Positions 1 to 6,999 of a DNA stretch of 22,365 bases are shown here, one piece after another. Origin of the DNA: a virus. The DNA is taken from the IMG/VR virus record IMGVR_UViG_3300027607_000138, positions 1 through 22,365 of that record, one strand, 5' to 3'. The number at the start of each line of letters is the position of its first letter. Within the stretch, counting starts at the first letter, position 1. The notes under the pieces are model-generated. The model had not been told where the DNA came from. It saw only the letters and a list, made by a program, of their open reading frames with translations, and did no database searches. Both the position numbers and the translations under genes were made by a program.

Positions 1-471
1 CCGATTATTGGCGATGCGCAGGATGTCGCCGGTGTCGGCGGTCACCGTGCCCAGGCCGGCCGCGCCGCCGGCCGCCAGCATCACCATGGCGTTCGGAACG
101 ATCGGGCCGAGCGTCGGCGTCGTGCCGCCGAGGAACCCGGTGAACGGGTTCGAACCGCCGCCGATCGTCAGGTTGGTCGTGTTGGCATCGCCTGTCTTCG
201 GGGCATTGATCAGGATCAGGCCGACCAGCTCCGCCATCGCGATCGCGTTGCCGAACGTGTCGGTCAGGCCGCCGACGAGATCGATATCGTCATTGGCACC
301 CGAGGCGACGGTGCGCTCGCCGAACCAGGACAGGTCGGCCTGGCCGGCGCCGGTGCCGGTGGCGAGGATCAGTTCGAGGTCGATCTGCGCCGGCGCGGCG
401 GCATTGCCGAACGGGCCGTTGACGCTCTGAACGGCCCCGAAATCAGCCTTGATGGTTGTCTGCAACGTCAT
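1..471 (-). CDS. phage structural protein, 3' part cut by window edge
   Basis: The reading frame starts at an ATG at 471 and runs off the left edge after 157 codons without a stop. An AAGGAGA Shine-Dalgarno lies about 8 bases upstream, within the 28-base gap after the portal gene, so it belongs to the head operon. The visible protein begins MTLQTTIKADFGAV and is rich in Gly, Ala, Thr and Asn, with beta-type patches (for example IDLVGGLTDTFGNAIAMAELVGL, broken here as residues about 60-82). Cysteines and a signal peptide are absent. Proteins of this look occur in the virion modules of alphaproteobacterial prophages, usually without an assigned role. Its place directly after the portal is where lambda has its prohead protease, but no serine-protease signature is visible. 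Virion function is inferred from position and composition; exact role unknown. Confidence 0.7.
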   Translation of the reverse strand, partial: MTLQTTIKADFGAVQSVNGPFGNAAAPAQIDLELILATGTGAGQADLSWFGERTVASGANDDIDLVGGLTDTFGNAIAMAELVGLILINAPKTGDANTTNLTIGGGSNPFTGFLGGTTPTLGPIVPNAMVMLAAGGAAGLGTVTADTGDILRIANNR

Positions 472-499
472 GGTCTCGGTCTCCTTGAAGTGGTCGGTC

Positions 500-2224
500 T
501 CACGCGGCGCGGCGGCCGATCAGCGGGACGCCCGAGCGGGAGCGCGCACGCGCCTGCCGGCGCCGTTTCGCTTCGGCCCCGGACAGTTCCTCGCCGTCGG
601 TCTCGTCCGCCCCCTCGGGCTGCTGCGGCTGGATCCGCGCCTCGGGACGGCCGGGATCGGGATCGAGCCCGAGCGCGGCCATGGCCGCCCGCTCGCGGGC
701 CCGCTGCTCGATCACCTCGCGCCAGTCGAGCCCCTGCTCGGCCGCCTCGCGCTCCAGCGTCGACACGTTCAGCGAAATCCGCATGGCGGCCGCCTCGGCC
801 TCCTTCTGCGGGTCGATGTAGCCGCGTGCCTGGCCGATCCAGTGCGCCCCCGCCCACGCATCGGGCGCCAGCGCGAAGGACGGCGCCCCGGCCGGAAGAT
901 CGAGCAGGCCCTTGTCGAAGACTTCCTCGAGCCATGCGCGATACCAGGGCTGCAGGAACTGCGCGATGATCTCGGCGCGCATCGCCTGGAACCCCCTCCA
1001 GACTTCCTGCAACGCCGCGCGGGCCGACGAATAATTGACCTCCGACCAGTCCATGGTCAGCTGCTCGGCCGTGATGCCGAGGACGGCGGCAAGGTTGCGC
1101 AGGCCGAACTTGAAGAACGATTCGAACCCGGAATTGGGATGCTGCGGCCGGCTCAGCTCGACATCCTCGCCGGGGTTCAGGAAGTTGATCTGCCCGCCCG
1201 CCATGCGGATCGGGCTTTCCTTGTAGACCGAGGCCTGCGCCTGCATCATCGCGTCCATCAGCCCGCCCAGCGCCTCGGCCGGCTGCTCGGCCTCGAGCGC
1301 GTCGGCGAGCGCGCCCGCATCGAGCGGGGTGGTCACGAAAGCGGCGAGCAGGGCGTTGAGCGCCGCCGCCGACAGTTCGTAATCGTCATACTGGTGCAGC
1401 TGCCGGCCCTTGCGCATGAACGGCACCAGATCGGCCACCGCGCGGGTCATGCCCGCCTCGCGGCGCCGCCGCAGGTGCACCACGCGCGGCCGGCCCCATT
1501 CCGTCTCGCGTTCGATGAACGTCCAGTGCTGCGGCATCTGGCCCGGCAGGTGCCAGTCGCCCGGATGGGCGTCGGCGAACCAGTAGCCCGTGGCCGCGCC
1601 CAGCGCATCGAGCGAGACGCCGTCGCGCAGATCGACGCGGTCCATGGTGCCGCGCGGATTGGAACAGCGCGCGGGATGGACGACCTGCATGGCGGTGCGC
1701 CAGCCCGCCGGCGCATCCTCGCGCCAGACCAGAATTCCGAAGGCCTCCCCGTCGGCGATGTAGTGCCAGGTGGCCGACGTCACCACGGACATCGCCGTTC
1801 CGGCGCGCTCGGCGTCCGCCCAGAAGCCGCCGCCCTCGGAATAGTCGCGCCACAGCGTCTCGATCTGTTCGCCGATCGTCTGGGCCTGATCGCGGGTCAG
1901 CCCCAGATAGCGCCAGTTCGGCATGGCGTTGAGCCGGAAGCCGGCGCCGACCAGGTTGACCAGCTTCTTGTCGATGGCGGCGAAGACCCAGCCATCGTTG
2001 CGCGCCATGTCATGAACGCGCGCCGACAGCGGTTCGCGATCGGCCGAAACGGCGGCCTGGCCCGACACGAACGGCGCGCGCCATTCGCGCAGCGCCGCAT
2101 GATCGGTGCCCGCGCCCTGATAGGCCCGCCGCCACGACGCGCTCATGGCGGTCGCCTGCGCGCGTCGGCGCAGGTCGGCGGGCAGCGGCTGGCCGTCCGG
2201 GCCAAGGATCACCGGGTCGGTCAC
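500..2224 (-). CDS. phage portal protein (lambda gpB-like)
   Basis: Encodes 574 residues. The portal forms the dodecameric ring at the unique capsid vertex through which DNA is packaged and ejected. Family hallmarks of lambda-type portals (Phage_portal_2) are visible: the N-terminal VFAAIDKKLVNLVGAGFRL stretch (residues 80-98), the LNPGEDVELSRPQHPNSGF region (349-367) and the MDWSEVNYSSARAAL motif (391-405). The C-terminal tail is acidic then Arg-rich, as is common where the portal meets other head proteins. The start is a GTG at 2224 whose bases overlap the TGA of the gpW-like gene (GTGA), indicating translational coupling. Length fits the family, which is about 500-560 residues. No protease domain is fused to it. 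Confidence is high because order, length and motifs agree. Confidence 0.93.
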   Translation of the reverse strand: MTDPVILGPDGQPLPADLRRRAQATAMSASWRRAYQGAGTDHAALREWRAPFVSGQAAVSADREPLSARVHDMARNDGWVFAAIDKKLVNLVGAGFRLNAMPNWRYLGLTRDQAQTIGEQIETLWRDYSEGGGFWADAERAGTAMSVVTSATWHYIADGEAFGILVWREDAPAGWRTAMQVVHPARCSNPRGTMDRVDLRDGVSLDALGAATGYWFADAHPGDWHLPGQMPQHWTFIERETEWGRPRVVHLRRRREAGMTRAVADLVPFMRKGRQLHQYDDYELSAAALNALLAAFVTTPLDAGALADALEAEQPAEALGGLMDAMMQAQASVYKESPIRMAGGQINFLNPGEDVELSRPQHPNSGFESFFKFGLRNLAAVLGITAEQLTMDWSEVNYSSARAALQEVWRGFQAMRAEIIAQFLQPWYRAWLEEVFDKGLLDLPAGAPSFALAPDAWAGAHWIGQARGYIDPQKEAEAAAMRISLNVSTLEREAAEQGLDWREVIEQRARERAAMAALGLDPDPGRPEARIQPQQPEGADETDGEELSGAEAKRRRQARARSRSGVPLIGRRAA

Positions 2225-2463
2225 CGGAAGCTCACCGCGCGCGACGGCGCCCGATGCCGTGACTGCCCGGCAAGCGCCGCGCGGATCTCGGCGATCCAGC
2301 GCCGCAGCCTGTTCTCGCTGGTCGCCTGGAACTTGATGGTCTCGCCGTCATAGGACAGTTCCACCTCCTGCGCGCCCAGCATCAGCCGGTTGAGCGCATC
2401 CTCGGCGTCGGCGAGCCGCTGTTCCCAGACGGCCCGGTTCGTATCGGTGACAGTGATCGTCAT
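2221..2463 (-). CDS. head-tail joining protein (lambda gpW-like)
   Basis: An 80-residue protein of the gpW family, which in lambda stabilises the filled head by closing the portal and makes the platform for tail attachment. The sequence shows the family pattern: an N-terminal helix ending in LNRLMLGAQEVEL (about 24-36), a beta hairpin DGETIKFQATS (39-49) and a C-terminal helix NRLRRWIAEIRAAL (51-64). Size matches lambda gpW (68 residues) with a short basic tail. The ATG at 2463 overlaps the stop of the large terminase gene (ATGA), and its own stop overlaps the portal GTG. The order terminase, gpW, portal is exactly that of lambda A-W-B, which supports the call strongly. Confidence 0.88.
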   Translation of the reverse strand: MTITVTDTNRAVWEQRLADAEDALNRLMLGAQEVELSYDGETIKFQATSENRLRRWIAEIRAALAGQSRHRAPSRAVSFR

Positions 2464-4505
2464 GGGTCCTGACCGGTTCGGGCGCGCCGGGCGCGGGCGA
2501 GCGCGTCGGCGACGGATTGTCTGGAGGTTTCATCGGCGGCCGGCGCGGCGGCCCCCTTCGGTTGCCCGGCCGTCGAGACCATCAGATCCTCGAGATCGAC
2601 TTCGGCCGGTGCGAGCGCGGCCACGGCATCACGGCGCGCCGCCCACTCATCCTCGCCCCAGCGGTTGACCCCCAACCGCACCATGGCCGCGCGTGCCTGG
2701 TTGGCGTTGTCGAGCACCTCGTTGCGCTTGCCGGTGGGCAGGTCCCACTGCCAGCGTACCCGGCCGGCCCGGCGCACCATGACGCGGCGTTCGGAGACGA
2801 GCTGCTGCCAGAAATCGTCGCCCATGCCGGCGGGCAGATCGACGTAGCCGGGCCGGGCCGGATCGGTCTTCTTCAGGTGGCGCATCAGCCGGAGCTTGAA
2901 CTCGGAGGCGTTGAAGGTGAAGAACCGGTTCGCGTAGGGCCGCCGTTTCTTGCGCCCGCGCTTGTCGGTCTCGTAGGAGACCTGCAGAAGCAGCGGCGCA
3001 TTGTCCTGGTTGCCGCCGCGCACCATGATCACCTTCGAGCGCGGGTGCTTCTTGGCCCAGTCCCACACATCGTTGGTCGAGTAGTTGCCGTCGATCGCCG
3101 TCATGTCGACGGGCCGGGCGAGACCGCTCTCGTCGGTCCATTTGCGGGCGATCAGCGCATCGAGCGCCGCCCTGATCTCGGGCTCGGATACATGACCCGA
3201 ATGTTCCTCGGCGCCGGGACCGAAGCGCCCGGTCCGTCCATCGAACCGGCCGTGATCGATCGGCGCCGCGTAGGCAAACTCGCCGAACCCCCACAGGGTC
3301 CATTCGACCCAGCTTTCCTGAACGTCGATGCCGAGGCAAAGGACGAGCGCGCGATCGGGCACCGTGCGCTTACGGCGGGCATTTTCCTCGGCCCTGTCGC
3401 GCAGCATCTCCCAGTCGACCGCGGCCTGGTCGAACACCATCGGCAGGCCGAGCGAATCGTTGAAGAACGTCTGCTCGATCGACCGGCGCTCGGCCTGGTC
3501 GGCGTCCTCGGCCGCTCCGTTCTGCACCTTGGCCCAGCCGCGCGCGATCGCCGACCAGCTCTCCAGCGGTGAATAGGCCATCCAGATATGGAACGACCGG
3601 TGCCAGTTCTTCCGCTCGGGATGGCGCGCGACCCAGTGCGCGCCGTTGGCCGGGTCGACCATCCATGCCCGGTGGCGTTCCTCGATGCGACCGGCGCAGG
3701 CGATGCACCGGAAATGCGCGTCCTCAGGGTTCTCCGGATCAAGGTGGTCGCGCATGTTCTCCCATTCGAGCGGCTGGAACGCGCCGCAATGCGGGCACGG
3801 CACGTGATAGCTTTCCTGGCTGCCCTCGTTGAACGATCGCGTGATCCGGCATCCCGGCGACAGAAGGGGCGTGGACAGCTTGAAGAACTTCGCCTGCGCG
3901 GAAGCCTTGCCCCGGCTCTCGGCCTGCACCTCGGGGTCGCCGGCCGAATTGTCCTCCCATTTGCCGAGATCGTCGTGAACCTGCTTGGGGCAGGTCATCT
4001 GCGACAGGTTGGCGGCCGAGTTGGCGCCGGCCACCTGGATCGCGCCGCGCCCGTCGCTGCGCTCCTTGTAACGCACCGAGCTGCCGCCATCGCGCGACCG
4101 CTCCGGAAACAGCGTGCGCAGATGCGCCGATTCGCGGATCATCGGCGTCAGCTTCTGCTTGGACCACCGGTCGCCATTCTCCTCGGTGGGGTGCACGTAG
4201 AGGAACAGGCACGGGGCAAGGTCGAGCGTGCCGAGCGTGAAGACGTTGGCGAGCACGGTGCCGCCGACCTGGGCGGACTTGCGCAGCGTCACGTAGCGGC
4301 ACGGCTCCTCGGGCGACAGCGCGTTCAGGATCTCCGTGAAGAACGGAAACAGCCTTTCATTGTATGCGCCGGGGAAGTCCGAGCTGGTCTCGGTGAATCG
4401 GATGTTTCGCTTGGCCCAGGCCAGATAGTCGACCGGCGGCGGCGGCTCGGTAACCTCCGCCAGGACTTTGGCCAGAAGGCGTTCGGGATTGTAGAGCAGC
4501 GTCAC
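2460..4505 (-). CDS. terminase large subunit (GpA family)
   Basis: A 681-residue DNA-packaging ATPase/nuclease that cuts concatemeric DNA and drives it into the prohead through the portal. Visible features: a Walker A-like KSAQVGGT at residues 76-83 (the GpA family uses a deviant P-loop), a Walker B-like VHDDLGKWED at about 176-185, and a zinc-binding set C237-x2-C240 with C267-x2-C270, as in lambda gpA. A C-terminal nuclease domain is suggested by LGIDVQ near 397-402 and the AIDGNYSTNDVWDWAKKH segment (about 468-485). The start is GTG at 4505, overlapping the TGA of the small subunit gene. Length is normal for GpA-type terminases (about 640-700). GpA-type terminases usually make cohesive (cos) ends, so a cos site is expected near the small subunit gene. 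Confidence 0.95.
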   Translation of the reverse strand: MTLLYNPERLLAKVLAEVTEPPPPVDYLAWAKRNIRFTETSSDFPGAYNERLFPFFTEILNALSPEEPCRYVTLRKSAQVGGTVLANVFTLGTLDLAPCLFLYVHPTEENGDRWSKQKLTPMIRESAHLRTLFPERSRDGGSSVRYKERSDGRGAIQVAGANSAANLSQMTCPKQVHDDLGKWEDNSAGDPEVQAESRGKASAQAKFFKLSTPLLSPGCRITRSFNEGSQESYHVPCPHCGAFQPLEWENMRDHLDPENPEDAHFRCIACAGRIEERHRAWMVDPANGAHWVARHPERKNWHRSFHIWMAYSPLESWSAIARGWAKVQNGAAEDADQAERRSIEQTFFNDSLGLPMVFDQAAVDWEMLRDRAEENARRKRTVPDRALVLCLGIDVQESWVEWTLWGFGEFAYAAPIDHGRFDGRTGRFGPGAEEHSGHVSEPEIRAALDALIARKWTDESGLARPVDMTAIDGNYSTNDVWDWAKKHPRSKVIMVRGGNQDNAPLLLQVSYETDKRGRKKRRPYANRFFTFNASEFKLRLMRHLKKTDPARPGYVDLPAGMGDDFWQQLVSERRVMVRRAGRVRWQWDLPTGKRNEVLDNANQARAAMVRLGVNRWGEDEWAARRDAVAALAPAEVDLEDLMVSTAGQPKGAAAPAADETSRQSVADALARARRARTGQDP

Positions 4506-5158
4506 GCGGCCAGTTCCGGTGCGTGCGCGGCATCGTCATCGGCCGCGTCCTCGACGTGGGCCGGCTGCGCTTCCGCTTCGGCCTTGAAGCCGGCGCTCGC
4601 GCGCTTGCGGGAATCGCGCCAGCAGCGGGTCAGCAGCGTCATCGCCTCGGACTTGGAAAGGCCGTGCTCGGCGGCCAGCGCCATGGCCATGTCGCGGATC
4701 GCCGCTTCCATCACCGTGAACGCCTCCGAAGCCGCTCGGGTCATCTGCGCCCGCGCGTCGGCGGTCAGCATGTATCGCCCGGTCTGCGCGGCTTCCTCGC
4801 GCGCCATGCGCTCGGTCTGCATCTTGGCCTGCTTGGCCTTTTCCTCGGCCACGATGCGCAGGTGATTGTCGGCCGCCGAAGGGGCGGGTGCGAGCGGCGG
4901 GGCTTCCAGTTCGGCGCGTTCGGTGTTGCCGTCGATGACGGCTGCCGCCGCCTTGCCGTTCGCGCCCAGCGCCTGCGACTGGTCGAGCCGCTGACCGAGA
5001 TGGCGGTCGGCGATCTCGACGATGATGCGCGCACGCCGGCCCTCGCCCTCCAGCGCCGACGGGCCGATCTGGCCATCGGCGATGTACTGCGAGATGCGCC
5101 CCGGCGAGACGCCGCGGTGGGCGGCATACTCGCCCTTGCTCATCGTGCGCTCGGTCAT
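4502..5158 (-). CDS. terminase small subunit (Nu1-like)
   Basis: A 218-residue protein with an N-terminal helix-turn-helix of the Nu1 type: MSKGEYAAHRGVSPGRISQY at residues 6-25, followed by a wing-like basic segment. The middle is Ala/Pro-rich and leads to a helical region with MTRAASEAFTVMEAAIRDMA (about 138-157). Small terminase subunits recognise the phage packaging site and load the large subunit; this one directly precedes and overlaps the large subunit gene (GTGA), as in lambda. ATG 5158 gives MTERTMSKGEY; a second ATG at 5143 (MSKGEY) is equally possible because neither has a clear Shine-Dalgarno. The acidic tail (EDAADDDAAHAPELAA) may be the contact with the large subunit, an inference from lambda. 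Confidence 0.85.
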   Translation of the reverse strand: MTERTMSKGEYAAHRGVSPGRISQYIADGQIGPSALEGEGRRARIIVEIADRHLGQRLDQSQALGANGKAAAAVIDGNTERAELEAPPLAPAPSAADNHLRIVAEEKAKQAKMQTERMAREEAAQTGRYMLTADARAQMTRAASEAFTVMEAAIRDMAMALAAEHGLSKSEAMTLLTRCWRDSRKRASAGFKAEAEAQPAHVEDAADDDAAHAPELAA

Positions 5159-5387
5159 GACGGCATGTCCCGCGCGTCCGCGCTCACTTTAGCGATTGGC
5201 ATCGATCTTTAGGCTCGGTGTTTAGGCTTCAAGAACCGGCTCAGACTGGCCACAAACTGGGGCCCGAATTACTCGCGCCGGCGAGGCGCCGAGGAAGGAC
5301 CCGCAACGCCGCACCACCGCCCCCGTTCAATGCGAATGGACCTGCGACGTCGATCACCATCGTTTGCGCTGCCGTTTGGCCCGGCGT
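5159..5387 (-). promoter_or_regulatory. non-coding gap upstream of terminase: candidate packaging (cos/cosB) or late promoter region
   Basis: No convincing gene lies here. The stretch is visibly less GC-rich at 5186-5260 than its surroundings. It carries a direct repeat TTTAGGCT at 5208-5215 and 5221-5228 (13-base spacing) and a related TTTAGC at 5188-5193. In lambda-like phages the cos site and the sites bound by the small terminase lie immediately upstream of the small subunit gene, so this is the natural place to look. A sigma70-like promoter on the minus strand is not convincing; the best -35 (TTGAAG) has a poor -10. A 38-codon ATG frame from 5360 leftward exists but shows no support. Function is inference from position and repeats. 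Confidence 0.35.
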
Positions 5388-6206
5388 TCAGCGGCGGCGA
5401 GGTCGGTTGGGCTTGCGCAGGATGGCATCGGCGTGCCGCCTGACCCAGACCGGCAGGCGCTGCCTGACAGTCTGCGCCGTCCACTGGCGAAAGCGGAAGC
5501 GTTCCTCGTAGGCGGGCCGGTTGGTCGTGAAGATGAACAGCGGCACGATCGTGCCATCGGCCTTGCGCTGCCAGATGCCGCGCGGCAGGCTGTCGGCGTT
5601 GCCGCCCCTGCCCTGGTCCCTCGCCCCCGGCACGAAGACCCGCCCGATGCCGCGCGCCTTGCGGCGCTTCATCGTCTTGCCCGTCGCGTTGCCGATGCCC
5701 TCGGTGCCGATGCGCAGCTGCGCGACGATTTCCGGATAGACCCGCGTGGGCACGTTACCGTACCGGTTGAGCCGGATGCCCGCCCCCGGCATGGCGTACT
5801 CGTTGGACCGCATCAGCCCCTTGGCGATCAGGAACTTCTCCCACCTGGTGTGGCCACGATATTCGCCGGTGATCTGCGGCCGCAGGTATTTCGCCGCCGG
5901 CGTTCCCTTGCCCGCCCGATCCTTGATGAACAGGCGCGCGACCGGCCTGCGCGTCGAGGCGAACGACATGGTCGCCGCGCGCTGGGTGAACGGGACGGGC
6001 TTGTCGAAGGCCCGCTTGGTCCATTTCTGGAAATAGCCCTCGACCGGCGCGTAGCCGCTGAACGACCGCCTGCCGACGCCGGACTTGCCGACGATCTCGA
6101 CGGCCGTCTGGTTGACGGCGCGGCGCAGGACGCGCGGCAGGTCCTCGCCCAGATCGCGGGCGAGCTGCCGGTCGAACTGCAGATGGTTGCTGCGGACGGT
6201 GAGCAT
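5388..6206 (-). CDS. Z-like minor tail / tail-completion protein
   Basis: A 272-residue protein starting MLTVRSNHLQFDRQL from ATG 6206. The open frame extends further upstream but without a plausible earlier start, and the Shine-Dalgarno is weak. It begins with a helix typical of the lambda gpZ / HK97 gp10-type group (LPRVLRRAVNQTAVEIVGKSG, about 24-44 of the protein). It continues with a basic core (YLRPQITGEYRGHTRWEKFL), a LNRYGN segment, a DSLPRGIWQRK segment and an aromatic-rich end (PAYEERFRFRQW). This pattern matches the prophage minor-tail-Z-like proteins, thought to act at the head-tail connection. It is strongly basic, with no membrane segments. Its place before the terminase genes, rather than after the head genes, is unusual for lambda but seen in related prophages. 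The family call is by pattern only. Confidence 0.6.
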   Translation of the reverse strand: MLTVRSNHLQFDRQLARDLGEDLPRVLRRAVNQTAVEIVGKSGVGRRSFSGYAPVEGYFQKWTKRAFDKPVPFTQRAATMSFASTRRPVARLFIKDRAGKGTPAAKYLRPQITGEYRGHTRWEKFLIAKGLMRSNEYAMPGAGIRLNRYGNVPTRVYPEIVAQLRIGTEGIGNATGKTMKRRKARGIGRVFVPGARDQGRGGNADSLPRGIWQRKADGTIVPLFIFTTNRPAYEERFRFRQWTAQTVRQRLPVWVRRHADAILRKPNRPRRR

Positions 6207-6296
6207 AAACGATGATCGCAGGCCATATCTCCCCCTTCGCGGAAGAACGACGCCGCCGATCGGCTTTGTCGCTTCCAGGGTTGGAGGGCGCCGTGC

Positions 6297-6310
6297 CCGC
6301 CCGAAGGCGG
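6297..6310 (-). other. small GC hairpin with UUCG tetraloop after the NusG-like gene
   Basis: On the minus-strand transcript the sequence CCGCC-UUCG-GGCGG forms a perfect 5-bp stem closed by a C(UUCG)G tetraloop. It lies 42 bases downstream of the NusG-like stop and about 90 bases upstream of the Z-like gene. No U-run follows, so it is not an intrinsic terminator. The rest of the 6207-6351 gap holds no gene and also contains the palindrome GCCGATCGGC near 6255-6264. The hairpin may simply be a repeat-type palindrome, or an RNA element in the leader of the structural operon. Confidence 0.45.
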
Positions 6311-6351
6311 AGGTCAGTCCAATTAGCTCCAGTGGCCTTGGATCAGAACGG

Positions 6352-6999
6352 CTAGTTGCAAAGCCGCACGCTGTCAATCCCCATGCGGCACGGCGTCAGC
6401 CGGCCGAACAGATCGAGTTCCAGCGCCAGTTCGCCGTTGCGATCCTCCGACCGCACGACCTTTCCCTCGATGCCCTTGAACAGGCCCGAGGTGATCACGA
6501 CGCGCCGGCCCCGCGCGAACAGAACGCCCTGGTCGAACGCGCTCAACCCCTCGAATTCCATGAGCCTTTCAACGGTCACGGCGGGCAGCGGCGCGGGCTG
6601 CCCGTCCATGCCGAGAATGGCCGAGACGCCCTCGAACGTCATCACACCGAGGAACGCCGCGTCCCATCCTGACACAAGCTCGACCAGCACATAGCCGTCG
6701 AACAGCGGCACCCGGTCTTCGACGGTCGTCCGCCGGCGTGGCCGCTTTCGCACAACTTTCCGCATCGGACACCAAGCGTTCAGCCCTTCGGCGCGCATCG
6801 ATTCGGTCAGCGCCATGCCACTGCCGCGATGGGCCACGACATACCATGCGCACTTGCCGTCGCGATCGGCCGCTTGGGCCCGCAGCCAGCGCACCATCTC
6901 GCGCCGGGCCCGCTCGCTGTCCATCTTCCGCACCGAGCGGTCGGGATCGGCGACATGGGTCCGCCAGTCGTCATCGCCGAAGTCAGGCTTCACGGTCAT
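6352..6999 (-). CDS. NusG/RfaH-like transcription elongation factor
   Basis: A 215-residue phage-encoded NusG paralogue. The N-terminal NGN domain runs from about 50 to 130, with CAWYVVAHRGSGMALTESM (50-68) and VPLFDGYVLVEL (97-108), the core beta strand that sits on the RNA polymerase clamp. The KOW motif is clear at 164-182 (GRRVVITSGLFKGIEGKVV). A 45-residue extension precedes the NGN. Specialised NusG paralogues (RfaH, LoaP, UpxY) act as processive antiterminators or pause suppressors on specific operons. The ATG at 6999 is preferred to one 15 bases upstream because a GGAG lies about 9 bases before it; the gene overlaps the end of the replication gene by 17 bases. It is the last gene before the structural module, suggesting control of late transcription; that role is inferred. 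Confidence 0.85.
   Translation of the reverse strand: MTVKPDFGDDDWRTHVADPDRSVRKMDSERARREMVRWLRAQAADRDGKCAWYVVAHRGSGMALTESMRAEGLNAWCPMRKVVRKRPRRRTTVEDRVPLFDGYVLVELVSGWDAAFLGVMTFEGVSAILGMDGQPAPLPAVTVERLMEFEGLSAFDQGVLFARGRRVVITSGLFKGIEGKVVRSEDRNGELALELDLFGRLTPCRMGIDSVRLCN

Noticed and set aside
449-2353. Long plus-strand open frame (634 codons) opposite the portal
   Set aside because: Arg/Gly/Ala/His-rich translation without any family feature, antisense to a clear portal gene; typical of GC-rich shadow frames.
3588-4865. 425-codon plus-strand open frame opposite the terminase genes
   Set aside because: Opposite strand of a confident terminase; no recognisable protein features.
5246-5360. 38-codon minus-strand frame (MVIDVAGPFALNGGG) upstream of the small terminase gene
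   Set aside because: No Shine-Dalgarno and no supporting pattern; region better explained as a regulatory or packaging site.
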